Virus record (IMG/VR): IMGVR_UViG_3300046836_000305
Location: 1 to 20,528 of that record
DNA length: 20,528 bases
Reading direction: 5' to 3' (one strand)
From: a virus
Below the pieces are notes generated by a model that had not been told where the DNA came from, did no database searches, and saw only the letters and a list, made by a program, of their open reading frames with translations. The position numbers and the translations under genes were made by a program. Below are positions 14,260 through 20,528 of this stretch, in pieces (the first letter of the stretch is position 1; the number at the start of each line of letters is the position of its first letter).

Positions 14260-14729
14260 GTTGTCCCCGCGATGTCATCGACGGCCTTCTCGAGCGCGCG
14301 ATTGATGTCTGAGACCGCTTGCGGCTTGTCGGCCTGAAAGGGTTCGGAGAGAAACGGCTGCGCCTTCCGGTTCCGTCGCGGGTCGCCGCGGTCGATAACA
14401 GGAGCATAGGCGCCCTTGCCAGTCGATCGACGGCGGGAGCGATGCGTTGCTTGCCCCCGGGCCGTCTTGGCCTGCGAACGACGCGGCAACTTCCCCTCGC
14501 CGACCTTGACCATCCCGACCATGCCGTCTTCTGAGTATTCGTCGCGGATCGTCGACGCCATTTCGCCCGTGAGTTTCGGGGCCTTCGATCGCGCCTCTGC
14601 GGTGACCTGCTTCGTGTTCTTGCGGATCGCCTCAGCGACTCGCGAACGCGTGAGCGGGTCGGCCAGCTTGAGCGCGCGAGACAACGAGTCCACGCCCTCC
14701 ACAAACACAGAGAACTTGACGCTGCTCAT
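14256..14729 (-). CDS. HK97 gp10-like head-tail / tail component
   Basis: A 157-residue protein from the ATG at 14729, sharing ATGA with the upstream stop; a longer frame to 14750 adds only residues overlapping the previous gene. It begins MSSVKFSVFVEGVDSLSRAL, then TRSRVAEAIRKNTKQVTAEA and SKAPKLTGEMASTIRDEY: the helix plus the A-P-x-x-T-G-x-h motif that marks the HK97 gp10 / minor head-tail family. A basic middle (RRSQAKTARGQATHRSRRRS, about 90-109) and a short Y-A-P-V-I-D-R-G element precede the C-terminal QPFLSEPFQADKP and helix. The family helps join head and tail; the precise role is not settled. Confidence 0.85.
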   Translation of the reverse strand: MSSVKFSVFVEGVDSLSRALKLADPLTRSRVAEAIRKNTKQVTAEARSKAPKLTGEMASTIRDEYSEDGMVGMVKVGEGKLPRRSQAKTARGQATHRSRRRSTGKGAYAPVIDRGDPRRNRKAQPFLSEPFQADKPQAVSDINRALEKAVDDIAGTT

Positions 14730-15076
14730 ACCTTCACGATCTCCGAGCAATAGAGCATCAATTGTTCGTGACGCTCCTCAACGTCTTGCACGCCGTGAAT
14801 CGCGAACGTGCGAGCCGTGCCGTTTACGGTGTAGCGTATGCGATACTTCGGAGTCACGTCCGCACGGTAGCGGATCGTGACTTGGTGAGTGATTTCCGGC
14901 TGTTCCTGCTTCGCTTGGAGGAACTCACGACCAACGCCAGGGCGCACGCTGGCGGCAACCGACCGAACGTCAGACCAAAGGGCATCTGAGCCGCCACCGC
15001 CGTCGTCGGTATACGATGGCAGTTGGAGCGTGACGCGCTTGTCTAGCGACCCGGCATTCAGCGGCGTGTAGACCAT
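14726..15076 (-). CDS. Head closure protein, SPP1 gp16-like head-tail joining family
   Basis: A 116-residue protein from the ATG at 15076, three bases past the upstream stop; a GTG at 15097 is possible but would overlap the fibre gene. The sequence follows the head-tail joining family: NAGSLDKRVTLQLPSY at the start (the L-d-x-R-V-t-l-q motif), SDALWSDVRSVAASVRPGVG (d-x-W-x-x-v...a-x-v-x-P), EFLQAKQEQPEITHQVTIRY, then YRIRYTVNGTARTFAIHGVQDVEERHEQ with a closing strand MLYCSEIVKV. It forms the ring below the connector that closes the DNA-filled head. Its stop overlaps the gp10-like start. Confidence 0.87.
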   Translation of the reverse strand: MVYTPLNAGSLDKRVTLQLPSYTDDGGGGSDALWSDVRSVAASVRPGVGREFLQAKQEQPEITHQVTIRYRADVTPKYRIRYTVNGTARTFAIHGVQDVEERHEQLMLYCSEIVKV

Positions 15077-15078
15077 CG

Positions 15079-16194
15079 TCAGGCCGTCCGCTTCCACATA
15101 TAGACGGCGATGTACGGCTGGACGACGCTCGACGCGCTGCCGGTAAAGGCCGGGGCAGAGTTGGTGCCCGTCGGCGTAACCGTATGCGTGTGACCTGAGA
15201 GCGCCGAGCCCGTGAACGTCGGCGCTGAGATCGTGCCCGCTGGCGTGAGCGTGTGCGTGTGCGTGCTCAACGCCGAACCGGTGAACGTCGGCGTCGACAC
15301 CGTGCCGGTTGCCGTCGTGACCGGCGTGACGCCGCTCGAGGTGTTGCCGGTCAGCAGTTTGGCGGGCGAAGTCGTCGATGCCGCAGCGACCGCGTTGCCG
15401 GTGAACGTCGGCTGCGAAATCGTGCCCGCTGGCGTCCCACCACTCACCGCGCTCGTCGTGCCTTGCGATCCCGTGAAGGTTGGCGCCGAGACTGTACCGG
15501 CGGGCGTCCCGCCACTCACCGATGACGTCGTGTTGCTGTTGCCGGTGAACGTCGGAGCAGCCACGGAACCCGTCGCGGCAACCGTCTTGGCGCCGCCCGT
15601 CTTTTCACTGGTGTCGAAGTCGGCGTCTCCTCCGTCCACGCCAACGAGCACACGACCGGCGCCGAAGGCTGACCATGTGCCGCGGCCGAGCAGCGTCGCC
15701 GGGTTCGTGCTCAGCGTGGAAATGTAGACTGCGCCAACCGGATAGAGCGTGTCGATCACTGTGGCGATCGTCGGGGCGTCGGCGCCCGCGGGACCAGTAT
15801 CGCCCGTGTCTCCCTTCACGCCCTGAGTGCCCTGAATGCCCTGCGGACCAGTAGCGCCGTCAGCACCGGCGGCTCCCGTATCCCCGGTGTCACCCTTCGC
15901 ACCCTGAACTCCTTGCGGACCCGCGGCGCCATCAGCTCCGGCAGGACCAGTGTCGCCCGTGTCGCCCTTATCTCCCTTCGGACCTGCCGGACCCGAACCG
16001 CCTCCTTGACCATCGACTGAGACGTATGGCAAATCGTTCCACGCAGAAACGCCATCGCCTACCTTCATCTGACAACTATCGACTTCGGCGCCGACTTCTC
16101 CCCGAAGCAAAATCGGATTAGCCGCACTCCATGCCGCGGCCGATCCGCGGCTCATTTGGAACCGTTTTCGGCGAACTAGATCGTCGAGCGGCAT
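15079..16194 (-). CDS. Collagen-like fibre protein (head or tail fibre)
   Basis: A 371-residue protein from the ATG at 16194 with GGGAAG about 6-10 bases upstream. Residues 7-58 ([44 protein letters not shown]) resemble an Mtd-N-like attachment domain. Residues 68-139 are 24 uninterrupted G-X-Y collagen triplets. Residues 147-200 ([20 protein letters not shown], then [20 protein letters not shown]) match the phage tail-collagen / gp10 C-terminal module. Residues 213-352 contain about six APTFTG-type repeats, with two HTHT motifs (312-315, 335-338) that could bind metal as in trimeric fibres. It ends [13 protein letters not shown], the usual terminus. Placed between connector genes, it may form capsid fibres instead of tail fibres. 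Confidence 0.87.
   Translation of the reverse strand: MPLDDLVRRKRFQMSRGSAAAWSAANPILLRGEVGAEVDSCQMKVGDGVSAWNDLPYVSVDGQGGGSGPAGPKGDKGDTGDTGPAGADGAAGPQGVQGAKGDTGDTGAAGADGATGPQGIQGTQGVKGDTGDTGPAGADAPTIATVIDTLYPVGAVYISTLSTNPATLLGRGTWSAFGAGRVLVGVDGGDADFDTSEKTGGAKTVAATGSVAAPTFTGNSNTTSSVSGGTPAGTVSAPTFTGSQGTTSAVSGGTPAGTISQPTFTGNAVAAASTTSPAKLLTGNTSSGVTPVTTATGTVSTPTFTGSALSTHTHTLTPAGTISAPTFTGSALSGHTHTVTPTGTNSAPAFTGSASSVVQPYIAVYMWKRTA
15139..15558 (-). repeat. APTFTG repeats in the fibre C-terminal half
   Basis: About six imperfect protein repeats each end in (A/Q/T)PTFTG or APAFTG, with spacers such as GGTPAGT and HTHT(L/V)TP. The underlying DNA repeats (gtgaacgtcgg and close variants on the plus strand) recur, so slippage or recombination could change copy number. 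Confidence 0.8.
15778..15993 (-). repeat. Collagen triplet repeat (24 G-X-Y units)
   Basis: 24 consecutive glycine triplets with a higher-order repeat around GDTGDTG(P/A)AGADGA, seen three times in full or in part. Triple-helical trimerisation is expected. The repeated DNA makes length variation likely. Confidence 0.9.
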
Positions 16195-16215
16195 GGAGTC
16201 TTCCCGGACCCTTGC

Positions 16216-16590
16216 TTACGACCGCGTGAGCAGCACAACGACGTGAATCTTCGGCGACCCACCGGAACCACCACCGGCGACCACGAGGTTGATCGCCTGG
16301 CCCGCCGTGACCGTCTTTGCCGCGCTCGGCGTCGCCGAATCAACATCGCCCGCCGCAGAGGCAGACGACGTGATCGTCACCACGCCGTTCGTGATGCCGG
16401 TCGCGCCGATCTTGGACGTGATGGTGATGTCGGCCGTCGAGACCGCGCCGTCGATCACCGTGTAGATCTTGCTGATGTCGCCCGCAAAGGGAGCGACCAT
16501 GTAATACGTCGCGTCGGCTGAGCCATCGGCAATATCGAGGCAGAGCGCAACGGGGTCAGTGGCCCGCGAGGGCAGGACAATCTGCGTCAT
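16216..16590 (-). CDS. Small beta-rich virion protein, possible capsid decoration
   Basis: A 124-residue protein from the ATG at 16590, overlapping the upstream stop as ATGA, with GGAGA about 10 bases before. It begins MTQIVLPSRATDPVALCLDI and continues with APFAGDISKIYTVIDGAVST, ITSKIGATGITNGVVTITSS, AGDVDSATPSAAKTVTAGQA and INLVVAGGGSGG; these alternating strands and Gly/Ala/Thr-rich turns give a compact beta-sandwich-like protein. I recall similar small proteins near the capsid genes of other siphoviruses, but cannot name a family. The position next to the fibre and the head genes suggests a head-surface protein. Function is inferred only from position and composition. Confidence 0.65.
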   Translation of the reverse strand: MTQIVLPSRATDPVALCLDIADGSADATYYMVAPFAGDISKIYTVIDGAVSTADITITSKIGATGITNGVVTITSSASAAGDVDSATPSAAKTVTAGQAINLVVAGGGSGGSPKIHVVVLLTRS

Positions 16591-17216
16591 GGGTAGTAGG
16601 TCTCCGCGATGCCATCAGCGATGGCGAGAAGAAGGCCGCGTTCGGCCGTGGTGTCGATGATGAGCGTCTCACCATCGGTTGAAGTCAGGTAACCGTCGGG
16701 CGCGCTGCCGGACGGGTCATCGTCTACAACCCAATCGCTCCCCACCAGCCGCAGCACACCCGGCAGGTCGAGCACGATGTACCGCGTCTGCACCGTGAGA
16801 GTGTTAGCCGAGTTGCCGCCGGTCAGCACACCGGCGCTGTTGTTGTCGATCGCGATCGTCAGCGCCGTGTCATCCAGGCCTGCGTGCGCGAAAGCCAGGG
16901 CCGCGTTCGCCTGGCCGTCTAACTGGCCGCGCCGGAAGTATCCGACATTGCCGTGCGCCCACTGTCCCGCCTGGGCCAAGAAGAGGCCGCGGCCGAACTC
17001 AAGGACGCTGCCGCCGTCGAAGATGACATGCACAGCCGCCGTGGGGTCAACATTGGTGTACGCGGCAGCGAAGTTCGCGTGATACGTTACGCTCAGTGGC
17101 AACAGAATCTTCCCGGCGCCGGGGGTCGCCACGGTCTCGACCGGCGTCGTTGGCAGAGCTTTGATCTGTGCGTCCGTCAGCGTGACGGTATGTCGCGCGA
17201 CCCGAAACAGTGGCAT
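16587..17216 (-). CDS. Structural protein of the head module, unknown
   Basis: A 209-residue protein from the ATG at 17216 without a clear ribosome-binding site. It opens MPLFRVARHTVTLTDAQIKA followed by LPTTPVETVATPGAGKILLP, an N-terminal pattern I have seen in phage proteins encoded near capsid genes. The rest is beta-rich (AAVHVIFDGGSVLEFGRGLF, LTIAIDNNSAGVLTGGNSAN, VQTRYIVLDLP) and ends with LLLAIADGIAETYYP. There is no enzyme motif or membrane span. The next gene starts within its stop codon, so the two may function together, perhaps on the capsid surface. I would call it a probable virion protein. Confidence 0.65.
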   Translation of the reverse strand: MPLFRVARHTVTLTDAQIKALPTTPVETVATPGAGKILLPLSVTYHANFAAAYTNVDPTAAVHVIFDGGSVLEFGRGLFLAQAGQWAHGNVGYFRRGQLDGQANAALAFAHAGLDDTALTIAIDNNSAGVLTGGNSANTLTVQTRYIVLDLPGVLRLVGSDWVVDDDPSGSAPDGYLTSTDGETLIIDTTAERGLLLAIADGIAETYYP

Positions 17217-17243
17217 GAGAGGAATCCGTGTAAGAGAAGGCGG

Positions 17244-17846
17244 CTAGGTGCCGCTCCCGTCCCAATAGCGATAGTGCGTATTCAGTAGCGCATCGACTGC
17301 GCGGTTCGTATTGAGCGATTCGCCAACCTGCGCCTCGCGGTTGCGATAGAAGTCTCCCACGAGCAGCAGCATTGCCGCCCGGAGATCGGCCAAAAGATCG
17401 GCGTTCCCGTCATCGTCCTGATCCAACCCAGCGACGTACGTGATCTTGACGCTCGCGATCTGCCGAGCCGCCACCGGCCAGTTCGTGTCCTGCACCGGCC
17501 CAATCCGACCGGGACGCGACTCGTAATCCACGACATAATCCGCCGAGTCCAACGCCTGCTCGTCGCCGTTCGAGTCGATATAGACCACCGACGTCACCGA
17601 TTTGAGCGGGGGACGCGGCAGGATGATCGGACCAGTCGGAAAGCCGTCCATCGTGAGCCGCCACGTCTGTTCAACCAGCGCGATCGACAGGCGACTCTCG
17701 ACGTGCAACCGCGCCGCGAGAATCCATGACGCGATCAAATCCGCTTCGGGTAGCTCTATCAAATCATCATCGCCCCGCAGATGCGTGATCGCATCCTCGA
17801 GTTCGATGAGCTCCACGACCGGCGCGGTAACGAGAAGGTGACCCAT
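17244..17846 (-). CDS. Head-tail connector, HK97 gp6-like
   Basis: A 200-residue protein from the ATG at 17846. It has the layout of the gp6-like connector / phiE125 gp8 group: PVVELIELEDAITHLRGDDD (helix 1, the l-x-e-a-k-x-h-l-r motif), LIASWILAARLHVESRLSIA with LVEQTWRLTMDGFP (the second helix and the T-w-r-l-x-l-d-x-f-P strand), IILPRPPLKSVTSVVYIDSN (the l-P-r-p-P-l-x-s-V-t-s-v-x-Y motif), YVVDYESRPGRIGPV, then VKITYVAGLD and a C-terminal helix LRAAMLLLVGDFYRNREAQV. This protein forms the ring beneath the portal. It lies directly after the capsid gene, as in HK97-like phages. Confidence 0.92.
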   Translation of the reverse strand: MGHLLVTAPVVELIELEDAITHLRGDDDLIELPEADLIASWILAARLHVESRLSIALVEQTWRLTMDGFPTGPIILPRPPLKSVTSVVYIDSNGDEQALDSADYVVDYESRPGRIGPVQDTNWPVAARQIASVKITYVAGLDQDDDGNADLLADLRAAMLLLVGDFYRNREAQVGESLNTNRAVDALLNTHYRYWDGSGT

Positions 17847-17889
17847 TACCGCACCGATCGTGAAGAGCGTTCAGCGTGCATCGGCAGAA

Positions 17890-19191
17890 TTACGCGGCCG
17901 GTGCGGCCAACGACGTCATCGAGCAGAACGCCGCGGGGCGAAGAACGACGAATGCAGCGCGGAGGTCCGCGCGGAGCGTCTTCTTGCCCTCGACGAACTG
18001 CGTGCCGGAGTAGCCCGCCTGCACGTCGATGCCCCGACGCTCGGCGATGTAGCAGAAGTTCGCGAAGTCGCCGACGATGCCCGTTCCGGCGCTTCCGGCT
18101 TCAACCAGCGCGACCGGCAGACCGAAGAGCGTCTGACTGCCGACTTGGCCGGGGTTGCCCATCACGTACTCGCCGAGATCCGTGCGCGTCAGGCGGACGA
18201 TCGCCCAATCGGTCGGATGCAGGACGATTACGTTCGGGTTCGCGCGGCCGGTCGTGCGCACCGCCATCATTGCGGAGAACACGGCATCGAAGATCGAGTC
18301 ACCGACGCCGCCCGCGGCCTGCGCCAACGTCTGAATATCGCCGTTGGAGTGGCCCGAGCTGACGTAATCGAGAATGCCGGCGAGGTTCGGCGCCGAGCCG
18401 TCGCCGTTGAAGATCTGCTGATCGAGGCGCTGCATGATGCCGAAGCGCAGTCGCGTATCGAGAATGGCGGCGACTTCGGGTGCGTCCTGCAACTGCTCGT
18501 CCGTCACCGGGAGGCTGATCGTGATCTTGCGGACCGGCGACTCCTGCTCCGTGTAGGCGAAGACGGATTCACCATAGGCGACGCCTTCCGCTTTTTCGGC
18601 CGCGTTGAACGTCGCGGTCGTCTCCTCCATGTACTTCACGAGCTCGTACTGGGTCGGCCGGACCGGGATGAAGTCGAGCAACTGCGGGGGACGAACAGCG
18701 GCCGGCACGATCTGACCCGTTCGCAACGACTCGGGCGCGAACCCGGCGGTCGTCTGGAACAGGGTCTTCAGGCTCATGTCGATCGTCGCGTTCGACGGCG
18801 CGCGATTCCGCATGCCCTCGACGAACGACTTGGTTGACGTGAAGAGCTCGCCGAAGGACTTGCGCGAGACTTCCGTCGGCTGACGGAAGCTGTCGTCCGC
18901 CGGCTCGCCGCGGAGTTCTTCGCGCTGGCGGTTGCGGTCGCGGACGGCCTTCATCTCCGCGTTACGCAGCTCGACGCCGAGGCTCTGCAATTCGGCATCC
19001 ATCTCGCGGATCTTGTCCGCAGCCGCGGCGGAATCGGCCACGCCGAGCTTCTTGAGAACGGCCGCACGCGACAGGTTGAACACGTCCGTACCGTCGCCGG
19101 CAACCTTGAGGACCGACGCCATCTCGGTCTGCTTGGCCGCGAACTGTTCCCGCTTTTCAGCGAGATCGTTTGATGCTACTTCGTCTGACAT
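17890..19191 (-). CDS. HK97-fold major capsid protein
   Basis: A 433-residue protein from the ATG at 19191 with a good ribosome-binding site (CGGAGA about 6 bases upstream). Residues 1 to about 125 are helical and charged (DAELQSLGVELRNAEMKAV), the scaffold-like delta domain expected to be removed by the protease. The mature shell part follows: LKTLFQTTAGFAPES, RPPQLLDFIPVRPTQYELVK, YMEETTATFNAAEKAEGVAY (E-loop region), ITISLPVTDEQLQDAPEVAA, RLRFGIMQRLDQQIFNGDGS, GILDYVSSG, VIVLHPTDWAIVRLTRT and QTLFGLPVALVEAGSAGTGI with GDFANFCYIAERRGIDV. These are the family's usual spine-helix, A-domain and loop blocks. The length fits an uncleaved HK97-type capsid protein. Confidence 0.96.
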   Translation of the reverse strand: MSDEVASNDLAEKREQFAAKQTEMASVLKVAGDGTDVFNLSRAAVLKKLGVADSAAAADKIREMDAELQSLGVELRNAEMKAVRDRNRQREELRGEPADDSFRQPTEVSRKSFGELFTSTKSFVEGMRNRAPSNATIDMSLKTLFQTTAGFAPESLRTGQIVPAAVRPPQLLDFIPVRPTQYELVKYMEETTATFNAAEKAEGVAYGESVFAYTEQESPVRKITISLPVTDEQLQDAPEVAAILDTRLRFGIMQRLDQQIFNGDGSAPNLAGILDYVSSGHSNGDIQTLAQAAGGVGDSIFDAVFSAMMAVRTTGRANPNVIVLHPTDWAIVRLTRTDLGEYVMGNPGQVGSQTLFGLPVALVEAGSAGTGIVGDFANFCYIAERRGIDVQAGYSGTQFVEGKKTLRADLRAAFVVLRPAAFCSMTSLAAPAA

Positions 19192-19489
19192 GATCCGTCT
19201 CCGGGCTAAGTGAGGCGGCCGTCAAATGGCCCGGAGAGGGACGTTCCGCAGTCGCGGACGTGCCTCCAACTGCTACGTGATTCTTGAGTTCGAATATACG
19301 ATCCATCACTACGCGGTCAGGATGGAACACATTCAGCCAACCGCAGTGACGACACCGCTTGCGCACTTCATTGTCGTGCGACCTAATCAATCGACCTGCG
19401 CCGAGCGGCTTGAGCATCGCGACCAGCATCAGCGGGCTCGCCGTCTGCGCGAGAAACATTGAACAACTATGACAGCGGAGTTCGATCAC
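19157..19489 (-). CDS. Com-like four-cysteine zinc-binding protein
   Basis: A 110-residue frame from a GTG at 19489 that overlaps the protease stop as GTGA, the same coupling seen elsewhere in this operon. Residues 1-55 read IELRCHSCSMFLAQ then, after about 30 residues, KRCRHCGWLNVFHP. The two CxxC pairs (Cys6/Cys9 and Cys46/Cys49) with G-W-x-N after the second pair resemble Mu Com, a small zinc-binding translational activator, and similar zinc ribbons. The spacing between pairs is longer than in Com. The remaining 50 residues are basic and of unclear value, and the end overlaps the capsid gene by 35 bases. A regulatory, RNA-binding role is possible but not shown. Confidence 0.7.
   Translation of the reverse strand: MIELRCHSCSMFLAQTASPLMLVAMLKPLGAGRLIRSHDNEVRKRCRHCGWLNVFHPDRVVMDRIFELKNHVAVGGTSATAERPSPGHLTAASLSPETDHVRRSSIKRSR
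19293..19320 (-). promoter_or_regulatory. Candidate promoter upstream of the capsid gene
   Basis: On the minus strand CTGACC (19320-19315), a 16-base spacer and TATATT (19298-19293) resemble sigma70 -35 and -10 boxes (4 of 6 and 5 of 6 matches). It lies inside the zinc-protein gene, about 100 bases before the capsid start, in the most AT-rich patch nearby. Chance is quite possible, and host sigma specificity is unknown. Confidence 0.25.
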
Positions 19490-20391
19490 GCCTTGAAGTT
19501 CCGACGGAACCGATCGAAGATTTCTTTCGCGACCGCATTGGCGTTCTCGGCCTCGAGTTCCGCGACCTTCGCCCGCGCTTCCTTGAGCTCGACAATCAGA
19601 TCGCGCACCATCTGCGACTTTGCCGGCATCGCACTCGGCGGGCCCGCCTTGTCGATCTTGTCCTTCCAGGCCGCCACGATACGGTTCTTGATCGTATCGA
19701 CTGCGGCCGCCGTGTACTTGTCGGCGTTGGCCTGCTGGCTGATGTAGTTCCAGGCCGCGCGGATATGCTCTTCCGTGTCGATCGGGTACTTTTTGTTGGT
19801 CGGATCCGCAAAGGCGACATCGCCGTACTTGTCGGTGCCCTCTTGTTCTTGCGGGCTGGCGTCCTCGGGATCGTTCATCGCCTTGGCGGACACGGTTCCG
19901 GTCAGGCCGTTCGCGCCCATGAACACGGGGCTGGACTCGAGCAGCGTGAGACCGGCAATCAGTCGGCTCGCGCCCTTCGATTTCCACTCGGGCGTCATTG
20001 GCGCCGTTTTCACCTGGCGCGAGAATCCGATAGACCACTCGGTATCTGGCCCCATCTCTTTGACCGTGTTGAATGCGTCGCGACCGCGCTCGGTCGACAT
20101 GAAGTAATGCGCCTTGAGCACTGCTCGGTCGCCTTCGATTGTGACCGTACCGCGACCAACCGGGGCCTTGCCTTCCGTGATGACGTCGTGCTCGTAGGAT
20201 GACAGTTTTACCTGCGCGCCGTCCTTGATGGCACCGGGAAGCACCACATCGCCGTCACGGTCGACGACGTTCATGGTGCTCACGATCGCCACGACCTCGC
20301 CGCGGTCGGCGTCCTTGATCTCGAATCCTTCGATGCCCTTTGCCTCAAAGGCGCCGTCGGAGCCGAATGACTTGCGGGCTATATCGGTCAT
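19486..20391 (-). CDS. Prohead protease, HK97 gp4-like (S78/U35), with extra C-terminal domain
   Basis: A 301-residue protein from the ATG at 20391, 11 bases after the stop of the preceding gene. Residues 17-170 are the protease: KGIEGFEIKDADRGEVVAIV, NVVDRDGDVVLPGAI (41-55, the D-r-x-g-D-v-v-x-p-G-a motif), SSYEHD with catalytic His68, EWSIGFS with catalytic Ser120, and LTLLESSPVFMGANGLTGT (148-166), the usual closing strand. It would cleave the capsid delta domain and itself during maturation. After an acidic linker, residues 187-247 (YGDVAFADPTNKKYPIDTEE, then HIRAAWNYISQQ) resemble a DUF6582-type segment found in other phage proteins, and a coiled coil follows (LIVELKEARAKVAELEAENA), possibly the scaffold-like part. 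Confidence 0.93.
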   Translation of the reverse strand: MTDIARKSFGSDGAFEAKGIEGFEIKDADRGEVVAIVSTMNVVDRDGDVVLPGAIKDGAQVKLSSYEHDVITEGKAPVGRGTVTIEGDRAVLKAHYFMSTERGRDAFNTVKEMGPDTEWSIGFSRQVKTAPMTPEWKSKGASRLIAGLTLLESSPVFMGANGLTGTVSAKAMNDPEDASPQEQEGTDKYGDVAFADPTNKKYPIDTEEHIRAAWNYISQQANADKYTAAAVDTIKNRIVAAWKDKIDKAGPPSAMPAKSQMVRDLIVELKEARAKVAELEAENANAVAKEIFDRFRRNFKA

Positions 20392-20402
20392 GGGTGGGTC
20401 GG

Positions 20403-20528
20403 TTAGTGGTTGCCGTTGAGCAGCCGCGAGGGAAGGCGGGACCGAATGCCCCGCAGCATCTTGACCACATCAGGAGAGAGCGTATCGGTCGGAAGCGCGG
20501 CGTCGCTTGGCAGGAGTTGCGTCGGATC
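20403..20528 (-). CDS. C-terminal end of the upstream gene, probably portal protein (5' part beyond window)
   Basis: The minus strand is open from the right edge to a TAA at 20405-20403 and encodes 41 residues (DPTQLLPSDAALPTDTLSPD, then VVKMLRGIRSRLPSRLLNGNH). The frame has the local codon bias and ends 11 bases before the protease start. In HK97-like phages the portal gene immediately precedes the protease, and portal C-termini are often low-complexity and acidic/proline-rich like this one. No diagnostic motif is included, so the identity rests on gene order. Confidence 0.5.
   Translation of the reverse strand, partial: DPTQLLPSDAALPTDTLSPDVVKMLRGIRSRLPSRLLNGNH

Noticed and set aside
17847-17889. 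Possible hairpin between the capsid and connector genes
   Set aside because: CCGATGCAC and GATCGGTGCGG pair only imperfectly and no T-tract follows, so I do not call a terminator.
17860-18837. Long plus-strand frame of 325 residues opposite the capsid gene
   Set aside because: Antisense to the capsid coding sequence, arginine/aspartate/glutamate-rich with no domain; typical shadow of a high-GC gene.
19490-20038. N-terminal extension of the zinc-protein frame into the protease gene
   Set aside because: This part is the protease read in another frame and is arginine-rich without structure; the coupled GTG at 19489 is the better start.
1-20528. CRISPR arrays, tRNA genes, insertion sequences, attachment sites or integrase
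   Set aside because: No regularly spaced direct repeats, cloverleaf-like sequence, transposase or recombinase frames were found; the repeats seen are all within fibre or duplicated tail genes.

Overview
The window is a densely packed virion-structure and lysis region of a tailed, non-contractile (siphovirus-type) phage or prophage from a high-GC bacterium. Every convincing gene except one anomalous fragment lies on the minus strand, so the operon reads from right to left. The order is the classical one for HK97-like phages. No integrase, terminase, replication gene or tRNA is visible, so lifestyle and exact host cannot be read from this window.

Head module (20528 down to about 13795): the C-terminal end of a gene where the portal is expected; a prohead protease with an extra C-terminal domain; a small Com-like four-cysteine zinc protein; an HK97-fold major capsid protein; a gp6-like head-tail connector; two small beta-rich probable virion proteins; a collagen-like fibre protein placed unusually inside the head/connector genes; a gp16-like head closure protein; an HK97 gp10-like protein; and a DUF3168-like tail terminator. 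A hairpin resembling an intrinsic terminator follows, just before the tail genes.

Tail module (13716 down to 3271): two closely related tail-tube-type paralogues plus a third tail-tube-like protein, a G/GT tail assembly chaperone pair joined by an A AAA AAC slippery site (predicted -1 frameshift), an 809-residue tape measure, a Dit-like protein fused to a LamG-like lectin domain, a modular tail fibre, several minor tail proteins and a large tail-tip/hub-like protein. Between two of these genes, on the opposite strand, sits a roughly 170-base fragment encoding the C-terminal end of a PAP2-superfamily membrane phosphatase. It looks like a stray cellular gene remnant.

Lysis module (3266 down to 428) and beyond: a membrane-anchored coiled-coil protein, a three-helix holin candidate, an M15-family zinc peptidase endolysin, a second small membrane protein, a second anchored coiled-coil protein (both coiled-coil proteins could be spanin-like), a coiled-coil protein, and a GTG-started secreted protein running off the left edge. 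Six of the seven junctions here are 4-base or 1-base start/stop overlaps, so translation is probably coupled through the whole cassette.

The most interesting observations are the frameshift site, the antisense PAP2 fragment, the three consecutive tail-tube-like genes, the hairpin abutting the tail-tube start, the fibre inside the head module, and the zinc protein wedged between protease and capsid.
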